Shown: one piece after another, positions 43,701 to 52,096 of the stretch
Numbering within the stretch: the stretch's first letter is position 1
How the letters are laid out: the number at the start of each line of letters is the position of its first letter
NCBI GenBank assembly: GCA_963281255.1
Contig: OY725488.1
Coordinates: 868,001 to 932,000 of the forward strand
DNA: 64,000 nt
Direction: 5' to 3'
Source of the DNA: Aphrocallistes beatrix
Taxonomy: Eukaryota > Porifera > Hexactinellida > Sceptrulophora > Aphrocallistidae
Program-made: the position numbers and the translations under genes
The notes under the pieces: generated by a model
The model's input: the letters and a program-made list of their open reading frames with translations, nothing else
Databases searched by the model: none
Told to the model about the DNA's origin: nothing

Positions 43701-46700
43701 TCAGCATGCTCAGATTTAAATCGCAGCATGCTCAGATTTCTCAGCATGCTCAGATTTAAATCGCAGCATGCTCAGATTTAAATCGCAGCATGCTCAGATT
43801 TCTCAGCATGCTCAGATTTAAATCTCAGCATGCTCAGATTTCTCAGCATGCTCAGATTTAAATCGCAGCATGCTCAGATTTCTCAGCATGCTCAGATTTA
43901 AATCTCAGCATGCTCAGATTTCTCAGCATGCTCAGATTTAAATCTCAGCATGCTCAGATTTCTCAGATGCTCAGATTTAAATCGCAGCATGCTCAGATTT
44001 CTCAGCATGCTCAGATTTAAATCGCAGCATGCTCAGATTTCTCAGCATGCTCAGATTTAAAATCGCAGCATCTTCACAATATTTCTTTTTTACAATATAT
44101 ACATAAAGTGAACAAATTGCAAAAATAGGCTAGAAACTTGCTTTCAACGGTTGGCATGGGGTTTCAGGGGTGTAGATTTCAAATATCATATTTTCGAGTG
44201 AGTTAGATAATTAGTTTGTTTACTTTTGTTTGCATTAGATACATAAAGTAAACAAATCTCAAAAATATGCTAGAGACTAGCTTCCAACGGATGACATGGG
44301 GGTTTTCGGGGTGTAGATTTTGAATATCATATTTTCAGATCTTTATAATGAATTATTTGTTTACTTTTGTTTACAATAAATACTTAATGTAAACAAATCT
44401 CAAATGTAATCAAATCTCAAAAAAACTGAAATTTTCCATGTATTTTACACATTAACCGATTGACGTTTTAACTGTGGCATATACGAGCAAATAGTACAGT
44501 GGATTAGAATGGAACAAATAAACAATACAATGTACGCTATAGTTCATCATATGCTATTGTGTCTATGTAGATGCAGTGTTTGGGAGTGACACAGCAGATA
44601 AGAATGAACTCGCAATCGCTGCTATCCCCAACCCTCCTCCTGACATTCCTAAGCTCTACCACCCTCCTCAACTCCCTCCTCCTCTACCCCCTAAAACACG
44701 GAGATCCTCTCCCAAACTTTCTCTCCCCATCCAACCTAGGCCCCCTTCCCCTGCTCCCGCCTACGTCAGCTCTCTCCTGGAGATGGGGTTCACGGAGCAG
44801 GCCATCAGTCGGGCCAGACGGAAAGTTAAACTCAAGACCGGCGAATCTACTGCCAATCAGAGTAAGTTTCTACAACAAATCTAATGAAACAAAATACAGT
44901 GGAATTCGCTTTTTAGCAATATTGCTCTATTAGCAACCAATCTTCAGGTCCCAGGTGAAGATTTTGTGTTACTTCTGTTCCCTTATTAGCAACTTCGCGT
45001 ATTTGCACCCATTTTATGAGCATAACTCGAGTTGCTAATAAGCGAATTCCACTGTATATATCCATATATCTATATATATGCATACTATGTCTAAAAGGTG
45101 TGAAAATATACACATAACCTTTCTTATTGCTATACACTATAATAAAATTAAGATATCTATATAAGTTATTGCTTTGATGTGTTAATAACAGTCTATTGTA
45201 GTGTCGTACAATGATTTCTATTGGATAGTGTAGTCATAGTATATACTATTGTATAGAAAAGGTGTGAAAAATTGTTTTCCATTTTTTTGTAGAGGTGTGA
45301 AAATTTCGCTTATTTCTTAGAACTTAATCATGGTCACATAATTTGACACCTACATGCCGATTTTCTTATTCCTACGACTTGCCAATTCTTCAATCAATTC
45401 GAACAAACAAAAGAAAGCAAATCCTAGCGTTTTAATACATAAGCTGTACTATGCCCATCTCTGTAGCCAGTTCGTTCGTGATGTGGCTGGTAGAGCATGG
45501 GGATGAGGAGGACAGTGGGGGAGAATCGGACATTCCTCCTCCCATCCCGCCTAGAGAGGAGCCCCTGATGTTCCCACTCACTCTAGAGCAGACTCTAGCC
45601 TTGGAAGGGGGTGCTTTCCCCTCAGCTCCAGCTCCAGCTGTTACCTCCACCCCTGCAGCTAACGCGACAGTCCCTGCCCCCCCCGCGATTTCAGCCAAGA
45701 CGGAGAGTGACAAATTCCTCGAAGCTCTCTTCCCTGATGTAAGTCTATTCCCTTCTAATACAGTCAACTCCGCTTAATAGGACCACATCGGTCAGAGGAT
45801 ATTTTGACCCGATTAAGCGGAGAACCATATTAACCCAAAATATTTCGTACAGTCAACTCCGCTTAATCGGGACAAGTCTCCAGGAACGGAATGGTTCCCT
45901 TACATAGAAGCTAATACCAAATTTCATCGGTTAATTGGGAACTCCGCTTAATCGGGACAAAATATCCGAGACTAAAGTATCCCGATTAAGCGGAGTCACC
46001 TGTATTAGTTTCTATGTGTGAGAACTATTCCGGTCCTGCCAAGAGTGGTCCGAATAAGCGGTTGGTTTGATTAACCGGCGGTCCTATTAAGCGGAGTCGA
46101 TTGCATTATTAAATGTTCTAACCACAGACTATGTTAATCTGTCTGCAATGATATTCTATGCAAGTTCGTTTTTAGTTCAGTAAGACGGATTTCTCTTACA
46201 GTGCCAAGCTTGATTCATATCTACCTGGAAGTGAAGTAGGGGCTGTTGTTGGAAGAGTTATATTGGAACCATCTAACAACAGCAAAATCGTGCTTCTACA
46301 CGTTGATAGTACGGAGGAATCTTGGGAAACGATGGATGCTAGAAATTTGGCAGTTCGTGTTGAATTAAATATGACAGAGACAAATTCATCACAGAGATCT
46401 GTTTGTGTATAAATTCTCGCACTCTAGAAAAATTTGATGTGTTAAATCAGTCTATAATAAATCATCATGCGAAAAAAACTAAATAGGAAACATACTTGGA
46501 AATTGGAAATTGAAAAGCTGCAAGTTCTGCTTGCAGCTGGATTAAATCCTACGTGAGATGGATAGGAATCGATTTCCGTTATTGGACTGAAAGGTGATAA
46601 GTGAACTACTATATCTGTTCCATTCCAACAATTCACAAAGTTTGGAAGTCTGGATGGAATGAGTATCGGAGATGAAGTAAACATGAAAGTTGGATCAAAA

Positions 46701-49094
46701 CATCCCATCAGTGGATAGAAAATTAGCGTGTACTGAACAGCTAGAAGACACAATCGATAATCGGCAATACAAGTGTACGTATACAAGTTTAAAAATCTTA
46801 CCCAAGGAAAAGAGAGAGTTGAGTAGGAACCCGTTAGGAAGTATTATTAATTCTATTGCATTACGAATGTTCTGATAGGGAAGCACTGTTTGGGTAATAT
46901 TCTGATAGAAATAGGAAAAGTCTGTCAAATTATCAAGTGCACTATCAGGTATGATATCAAAGATCAAGAAAACTTGATCTGGGGGAATGGTGATGTTAAG
47001 GGATAGAAGGATTTCAGATATAATGATTTCTGTTCCACAGGTGATAGACTAAAATATGTGAAATAGCAGAAAATACTTTTTAATAATTAACACAGCAGCA
47101 AATCAAAACTTACATTATTGAGTAGACCCATATAGTCCAGGTCTGCCAATGCTAATAAGGTTGTGTTCACTATTTCAACTGATAATCCTATCAATTCATT
47201 ATATTTTTGTTCAAACTCAGAAGATTTCACTTCTTCAAATACTAATAAGCTCGCTGCATCGAGAACATCGCTGAAGTCCTCCAGAGATTGGAATAGCAAG
47301 GCGGTGCAGTAGCTTAGTGTATCAGTGCATGCTCCTAAGTAGACGATTGGAATGTGTAACAATTCCAATGAGATATTCTGTATAAAACAAAAACTTACTA
47401 TTGCATATGCCATCTGATAAACCTTCAATTTGCGGGCATACTAGGTTAGTTAACATGGAATCAACGCACAACTGAAACGCAAAAGAAAAATCGAGTTCCA
47501 TTCTAATCTGTTCGAACTTATCCATGAATCTGGTGTTATTGCTGAATAACTGAGTGATGGGAGCTGCCAAATATTTGATGTCTTCAACCTAGGTCAAAGA
47601 TACTCGTACAACATTGATTAAAACCTGCAGCTGCATTCATAATAAATTAAGAAAGCTATCTCAAGAAATAAATAAATTCTTACAAAGTTTAGCTATACGT
47701 TGGTATAGCAATGCTAAGATTGAAGAATTACTAAATTTCGAGTTAAGTCTGTTCCGGACAAAATGTTTGAAGGTAAAACAAATTCTATTCAGTAACTTAG
47801 ATTTGCTTCCTGGATACTAGTTTAGTTTTCAACTTGTAATGCTCAGTTTTGACATAATTGGACTTATACTGTATCCCAGATTAGCACTTGGGTATATCCT
47901 CAAATGCGGGGGTAATTACTATAAATAGAATTGACCCAAGACGAATTCGGGAATCTTCGATTCTTGTGGGTTTGTAAATGCTATTACAGTAAACGAATAA
48001 CAAATCATGAGAATGGAATGGATGATTAATTCATGAGAATAGAGAACAAATTCTATCTCAGAATTATTCGTCAAGTTCTATATTTAATATAGGATTCGTG
48101 TGGGGCCGCTACGTCACGCAGTGAGATTGAATGATTCTGCATATTATCCTCGGAACTACTTAGTGTATGGTTTTAACAAAATGTTAAATACAAACATGAG
48201 ATAGACCACTCACCACACTAGCAATCCGTCCCAAATGCTCGAGAATGACCTCAATGTTAGTATCCTGAATGGCATTAGAAAGGATGCAAGTGAGATTGTC
48301 TCTAAATCCTGGCAGGTTACGAATAGACTCGATTTGCATTATAATCATCTCAATTGAAGGATCATTGAAGGAAATTCGCAAAATGTCGAGAGCTATATCA
48401 ATTCCTTGCTCGAGGGTAGCAACTAAGCTTGATATGGACTGTTCAGCATTACTCCTTCAAAATATTGCAATGACATAAATACTATGGACATTGCTACTAA
48501 TTAGCTTGGAAAAAGATGAAAACTTACAAGTTAAATTCCATCAACTGGTAGAGGAGGTCATCTAGGAACTGCGATGAAACATTGATATATGGTTCAAAGT
48601 AGGAAAGATTCACTGGAGTGAGATACAGAAGAACATCAGGGACAACTTCAGAGAGTACTTCACCCAGAGGAAGTCTCGATCCAGCTGGAGCGCCTAATCA
48701 CACGATATTGTAAAAAATGAATTTTATCATATTTATTAGAATTACAAAATATACCATTATAATACAACATACTTAACAGATCATGTAATCCAGTTCCAAC
48801 TCGAGCAAATGCACGGATACTGTTCAGTATTCTGTCTGATCCTTCGCTGACAACTGGTTCAGTAAAGTTCCTGTTTTCTGTACTGTTAACGCATGGGTCA
48901 AACCGGGTCTCACATTGCGTTTCTGAAAGGAAAAAATATTAGATGGGAATATAAGAAACAAAAATTATCTACATTTCGCATCTATAATTGACGCAAGAGG
49001 ATTTTAAGAAGAATGGAGTAAATATGTTTAACTCACGTCCAGATATGAGAATAGGTACAATACCTAAACAAATAATGAATACGAATATTTTCAT
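28724..49094 (-). CDS. Adhesion GPCR, copy 2, split by a 10.9-kb intron insertion
   Basis: The same 21-exon plan as copy 1, with exon lengths identical except where noted: 49094-49037, 48922-48773, 48693-48528, 48454-48214, 47588-47399, 47334-47114, 47048-46802, 46740-46496, 46423-46225, then across the insertion 35228-35091, 35028-34866, 34796-34553, 34479-34305, 34126-33906, 33833-33566, 33451-33201, 33121-32626, 31705-31353, 31291-31117, 31040-30765, 30015-28724. The model gives 1,922 aa. Differences from copy 1 are 103 extra codons of FTV-repeat stalk in exon 17; an 8-nt deletion at the start of exon 20 that must be bypassed by an acceptor 3' of the original (GTAAG|ATTTAAC) to keep frame; and a cytoplasmic tail lacking about 70 residues but reading through to TTLGKLTTNKD. 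GPS (SCQTMHLTSF), Ig-like and 7TM segments are otherwise intact. Whether the gene is still spliced across the ~11-kb intron is unknown. Confidence 0.8.
30028..30690 (-). mobile_element. Helitron/Helentron-like element in the last intron of GPCR copy 2
   Basis: Inserted in an intron that is only about 78 bp in copy 1. On the minus strand it starts near CTTATATATTAAAACGCTG (about 30670) and continues with TTGTCCGAATTGATTGAAG. It carries the 140-bp family words (GGGTGTAGATATCGAATATC) and ends with the GC-rich tail GCGCAAAGCGCGCTTGT at about 30028. Next to the 5' end a second, inverted copy of the first ~20 bases begins, giving a head-to-head palindrome at 30640-30685. Confidence 0.65.
31860..32571 (+). 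mobile_element. Helitron/Helentron-like element in intron 17 of GPCR copy 2
   Basis: The intron is 184 bp in copy 1 and about 920 bp here. The insert contains three to four ~140-bp tandem units (each with CTAGAGACTAGCTT, GTTGACAT, GGTGTAGAT, CATAAAGTAAACAAAT) followed by the GC-rich tail (GCCTGCAGGGCGACAC, GCTAGCCGCGCTACGC) ending at about 32571. The left end is uncertain; a GACGCTAGGATTTTTTT word near 31870 resembles the family's 5' part. Confidence 0.6.
32636..32990 (-). repeat. Coding 24-bp minisatellite in exon 17 of GPCR copy 2
   Basis: Fourteen units of an eight-residue repeat (SFTVTPTP, SFTVSTTP, SFTVTSTP and similar) form a Thr/Ser/Pro-rich stalk between the second ectodomain module and the Ig-like domain. 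Copy 1 has a single unit (PFTVTTTA). The exon is 309 nt longer than in copy 1, a multiple of three, so the frame is kept. The composition is typical of O-glycosylated mucin-like stalks. Confidence 0.92.
35959..44070. repeat. 8.1-kb satellite with 18/22-bp alternating units
   Basis: About 400 copies of the core CAGCATGCTCAGATTT joined by either CT (18-bp unit) or AAATCT/AAATCG (22-bp unit). Mostly the two alternate, giving a ~40-bp higher-order repeat. Each unit holds the palindrome AGCATGCT, and the 22-bp type adds TTTAAA. A variant with CTCACATTT is confined to the first ~430 bp. Rare variants mark longer duplications: CAGGTTTAAATCGCAACATG occurs at 37711, 39141, 41161 and 41746, and the surroundings of 39141 and 41161 match over at least several hundred bp at an offset of 2,020 bp. 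No coding capacity is apparent. Confidence 0.97.
44085..44460 (+). repeat. Two to three 140-bp Helitron/Helentron-type units
   Basis: Units with CTTTCAACGGTTGGCATGGG (44143) and CTTCCAACGGATGACATGGG (44281) are spaced 140 bp apart. They are in the orientation opposite to the units at 35400-35700 on the other side of the satellite. No GC-rich tail is attached. Confidence 0.65.
44897..45054. mobile_element. Tc1/mariner-pogo type MITE, 158 bp
   Basis: The 23-bp inverted ends begin CAGTGGAATTCGCTT and differ at one position. They are flanked by TA on both sides (44895-44896, 45055-45056), a typical Tc1/mariner target duplication. The element sits in the intron between the two UBA-like exons. The interior is unrelated to the ends and non-coding. 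Confidence 0.88.
45070..45444 (-). repeat. 5' portion of a Helitron/Helentron-like element
   Basis: The minus strand starts near TTATGTATTAAAACGCTAGG, then TTCGAATTGATTGAAGAATT, GGTGTCAAATTATGTG and TTTTCACACCTCTAC. The same segment is found at 57397-57560 and 30590-30670 and partly at 35700-35950. The tandem units and GC-rich tail are missing. It lies in the intron between the two UBA-like exons. Confidence 0.6.
45761..46103. mobile_element. Tc1/mariner-pogo type MITE, outer member of a nested pair
   Basis: The left end is CAGTCAACTCCGCTTAATAG. The right end, reverse-complemented, is CAATCGACTCCGCTTAATAG. TA precedes the left end; the right flank is CA, so the duplication is decayed. A younger relative is inserted inside it (45850-46002). 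Confidence 0.8.
45850..46002. mobile_element. Tc1/mariner-pogo type MITE nested in the preceding element
   Basis: 153 bp with ends CAGTCAACTCCGCTTAATCG and, reverse-complemented, CAGGTGACTCCGCTTAATCG. TA lies on both sides (45848-45849 and 46003-46004). Its ends are closely related to those of the outer element, so a sister element jumped into its own relative. Confidence 0.82.
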
Positions 49095-50162
49095 CCGTAT
49101 ACGTATATTCAATTGGAATATCAAAGTAAAATATCTTAGGCGATAAATTTGAAAAAACAACTGTTGTTACTCCCCATGATACCTATTATATAGGCGCATG
49201 TGAACAACGTAATAGTGCTGTTGCGTGAACAGAGATTCAGAAGTGTGAATAGTTGATTATTAAGATGGACTAAGAATATTGCATAACCTAACGCGTTTGA
49301 CAGCTTTTAACGAATAAAAACGTAACTGGATCATACTTCAGTCCGAAGAGGATCAATAATTCTTCGCTAGCATATAACTCCATGGCCTAACCACCACGAT
49401 AGCGATGATGAAGTAATGGGCTGCCCGCTTGTAACTGCTTCTGCCGCCCTTGTTACTGTATGCAAATAGGTGTGTTCAAAGTAAATTAGAAAAAAAGTGC
49501 AGTAAATGAACGAATGTGTTTGAAACGACCTGAAGCAATAATTGCAATATTTTAATTTTAACATTGATCGTAAAATTTGTTTGGCTCGCTCTCAGTCTTC
49601 ATCTTAATAGTAGGGTTGTGACAGAAAACTTCGGTTGTGACAGAAAACTTCATTTCTCAAAAAAAGCGTGACAAAAAGTGTGAAAGATACTTTTTAAAGA
49701 GTTTTAATTACTGTAGTCCATAGGCAAAATTGCACACATTTTATTGCCAGATATGAGCTCATTTCTATGATTTAGAAACGGAATTTTATGCTTTGAATAA
49801 TTTCTGAGAAATGTTAGTTTTTCTTCCCTTTTTTCATCCTCAGCACCTAATACCTGGTAAGCATATATTATCCACTTGTGTAATATGTATAGGAAATGTT
49901 CATATAAGTAAGCAGTACTAAATATGGCGAAAGTTACCTGGAAGTACGAAGATCACTCAACTCAGAAAAAAGATTAGCTAAGCACATTAGTTACAAGTTG
50001 CACCATATCCATAGACAAAATAATTTATTGATTAAAAGTTTTATTGGAAAGTCAAAAGTAATTTTGTAATACGTAATATATATATATATGTAGGCCAGAG
50101 AGATAGGTGCATATACTAGTATATATATATACACACACCAGACAGAAACATGAAAAACGAAT
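49095..50162. other. 5' flank of GPCR copy 2 and upstream region of the 7TM gene
   Basis: Duplicated flank up to about 50005 (matches 27421-28285), with a TATA-like CTATATAATA at 49183-49193. The last ~150 bp before the plus-strand ATG at 50163 are TA-rich (TATATATATATG, TATATATATATACACAC) and may hold the promoter of the next gene. The two genes are divergent. Confidence 0.45.
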
Positions 50163-51260
50163 ATGGCTACTGTTTACTATTATTTCAATGCAATAATTTA
50201 TAATATGAACCTTGTGTTCACAGCATTGATATTGTTTGGGTCACTCATCACGATCTACATTGTAGCTAACAATCTCATTACGTTATGGTCTAAACTGAGA
50301 AAGATTAAAAATCAAGATTTAGCGAGTACAGTGTTAATCGAAAAGAAAGGTATACAAATGCAATTTAAACGCGATTTAATCGTATTTTCCATCTTATTCT
50401 TCGAAATAATACTGAAAACTATTAGCATTGTGAATATTGCGTATTTGAATTCTCACAGACCTCATAACGCCACACAACTACAAATCTCAAACTGCAGCAT
50501 TGTTATAGGGACAGCCATCTCAAGGTTATATACCCGGGGATATCAGTATAGCATTCTGATTGCCACCTTTCAAGGATGCAACTTATTAATTTTATCATTA
50601 CTGTGCTACTTAACTATGTTCTTAGCTAACGTTTATAGAGAAGATAAACGAGGAAGAATTCTGCATGCTTATCTGGCATACAGCATTCTAAAATTCGTTA
50701 CAATTATTGTGCTTTTTCCATTTCCGGCTACATATCTCTTTTCCGTGATACTCTATTTGGGTAATTTCACATTTGATTACATTTTATTGATCTACTTATC
50801 AAGAAGATTATTCAAACTAATCCAGAGAAGCTACCTAGCCCTCTTATGGCATGGTGGAGAAGAGGAGAAGCATCAACAAATCAGAGCTAAAAGGAATGTC
50901 AACACCTTCCGAGTATTTTCGAAAATACTGATTATTAGTTACACATTTCAAGTGATTGGACAAAATGTTGAAGGGATAATTGTATCTCTTCTAGGAAGTT
51001 TTCTGGAAAACTCTTGCTGGTTTCAATCTATATACGGTTTTACATACAGTGTGCAATTCTCTAAACAAGCTTTTGAGCTATCAGGGATAATAGCAGTATA
51101 CGTTGAGTTCACACTAGGAACTTGTTTCAATATTGGATTGCTAGTATCCTACTTGGCCTACTGTATCCAGGTGGTGATCAGGAAACGCAGAAAGATTGCA
51201 TACAGATACCATATAGAGAGAGTGCGATCCATTACTGAACCTTTATTGCCACAAAACTAA
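50163..51260 (+). CDS. Orphan seven-helix membrane protein
   Basis: 365 aa, single exon, ATG at 50163. Seven hydrophobic segments can be marked at about 14-38, 70-94, 132-156, 168-188, 190-212, 249-272 and 307-333. A glycosylation site (NATQ) lies in the first long loop. Basic loops include KLRKIKNQD, YREDKRGR and the stretch around GGEEEKHQQIRAKRNV. There is a short basic C-tail with an acidic/dileucine-like TEPLLPQN. Seven helices and basic inner loops are compatible with a GPCR-like receptor, but I see no DRY, NPxxY, GPS or other class motif. The family is unrecognised. It is transcribed divergently from GPCR copy 2. Confidence 0.75.
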   Translation: MATVYYYFNAIIYNMNLVFTALILFGSLITIYIVANNLITLWSKLRKIKNQDLASTVLIEKKGIQMQFKRDLIVFSILFFEIILKTISIVNIAYLNSHRPHNATQLQISNCSIVIGTAISRLYTRGYQYSILIATFQGCNLLILSLLCYLTMFLANVYREDKRGRILHAYLAYSILKFVTIIVLFPFPATYLFSVILYLGNFTFDYILLIYLSRRLFKLIQRSYLALLWHGGEEEKHQQIRAKRNVNTFRVFSKILIISYTFQVIGQNVEGIIVSLLGSFLENSCWFQSIYGFTYSVQFSKQAFELSGIIAVYVEFTLGTCFNIGLLVSYLAYCIQVVIRKRRKIAYRYHIERVRSITEPLLPQN

Positions 51261-52096
51261 TTGTGTGTATTCAATAATATACTTTAATTATTGTTAAATA
51301 ATGTGCTACATCTTGCATGTCAATACTGCTCTACAACAAACATGTATATAACATAATAGTAAATTCCTGTTATCATTTCTATTGTCAAATGTTAAATCAA
51401 AGGTGTCAAAATATGATTAATGTATTTGCTATAAAATAAATTTGAGACCTCAGTACTTGTATCCGCTATTATTGAGCGTGCAAACATTTTCTCATCTCAG
51501 CCGACAATATTGGAGGTTCAAACTATTCAATTCCAGCTGTACTAAAATGGTCAATAAATTGACATTTTTGTAAAAAAATTACCCACGCATCTCCACTATA
51601 TAAATATTATTTAATACAAATTTGATACAATTCAGTCCAGTAGGTTTACCAGAATTGCGGGGCGGAATTAATACTTGTATAAAAGGTATTACCTAAAATT
51701 TTAAACATTATTTTTTACCAAAAGTTCGTTTTCAAAACGATTCCATTAATTGATTCCTGCTGGATATTACTGTTCAAATTATCAATGTCCTACTTTCAAA
51801 AGAAATAAAAAATCTGGTATCGCACCTCAGCATAGAAATGGTTAGTATAATAAAGTCAGTATAATTTAATAAACTATTGTCAATTTGATAACGCAGTAAT
51901 GGCATACAATATACACACACATACGTGTAAAACTGTCATTAATTGTTCTAGCACAAGACTGGATGGAGAGCCTAGAGCCTAATAGGTGCTCAGATAACGG
52001 GAATTAAGAGGCTAGTCTCACTTATTATTTACTAGTAAAGTTACATGGGAAGTGTACTTGAAACTTGAAATGGGATGTTGACATGCTTTACTTTGT
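51261..52096. other. Intergenic between convergent 7TM and CLIP-like genes
   Basis: Shared 3' region, AT-rich, with AATAAA-like words (GCTATAAAATAAATTT near 51430, AGAAATAAAAAATC near 51800). No gene or recognised repeat. Confidence 0.4.

Larger units (their letters stand above)
44577..45738 (+). pseudogene. Two exons of a Pro-rich UBA-like protein inside the insertion
   Basis: Exon A (44577-44861) has acceptor ATGCAG and donor A|GTAAGT. Exon B (45467-45738) has acceptor CTGTAG and donor GAT|GTAAGT. They join in frame (phase 1) to a proline-rich stretch (PPPLPPKTRRSSPK) and a segment resembling a UBA domain: VSSLLEMGFTEQAISRA, then SSFVMWLVEHGDEEDSGG, the usual LxxMGF ... WLxEH layout. An acidic, Pro/Ala-rich part follows. 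UBA domains bind ubiquitin and this layout occurs in large E3 ligases; I cannot name the parent gene. No further exons are seen on either side and both flanks are repeats, so this is probably a captured or stranded gene fragment. It lies antisense within the GPCR intron. Higher GC and open frames suggest recent origin or constraint. Confidence 0.6.
35310..46213 (-). mobile_element. 10.9-kb composite insertion in intron 9 of GPCR copy 2
   Basis: Copy 1 has a 69-bp intron here (24071-24139). Alignment places the insertion between TCATATCTA and TTCATATCTACC. On the minus strand it starts TCAAGCTTGGCACTG, directly after host ...GAA, and ends in the GC-rich palindromic tail ...GAAGCGCGCTTG before host TAGATATG. 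A 5' TC, an A/T target, a 3' hairpin and no terminal inverted repeat point to a Helitron/Helentron type. CATATCTA flanks the insert on both sides, but both copies are also present in the uninterrupted intron of copy 1, so this need not be a target duplication. Contents from left: tail and 140-bp units (35310-35950), satellite (35959-44070), inverted 140-bp units (44085-44460), two UBA-like gene exons, three MITEs and another family 5' fragment (about 45070-45444). No transposase or Rep-helicase was seen, so it is non-autonomous. Confidence 0.75.
28495..50005. repeat. Segmental tandem duplication, unit 2 (expanded by insertions)
   Basis: Second copy of the GPCR-bearing unit, grown from 9.5 to about 21.5 kb by insertions. 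The main ones are a 10.9-kb composite insertion (35310-46213), a ~0.65-kb element in the intron at 30.0-30.7 kb, a ~0.7-kb element in the intron at 31.8-32.6 kb and the coding minisatellite at 32.6-33.0 kb. It lacks the hAT MITE of unit 1. Confidence 0.8.

Noticed and set aside
35959-44070. CRISPR-like array
   Set aside because: Units are contiguous 18/22-bp satellite repeats without unique spacers, in a eukaryotic intron.
35302-46223. CATATCTA repeats as a target-site duplication of the 10.9-kb insertion
   Set aside because: Both CATATCTA copies are also present, two bases apart, in the uninterrupted intron of GPCR copy 1, so they need not result from the insertion. An excision footprint in copy 1 cannot be excluded.
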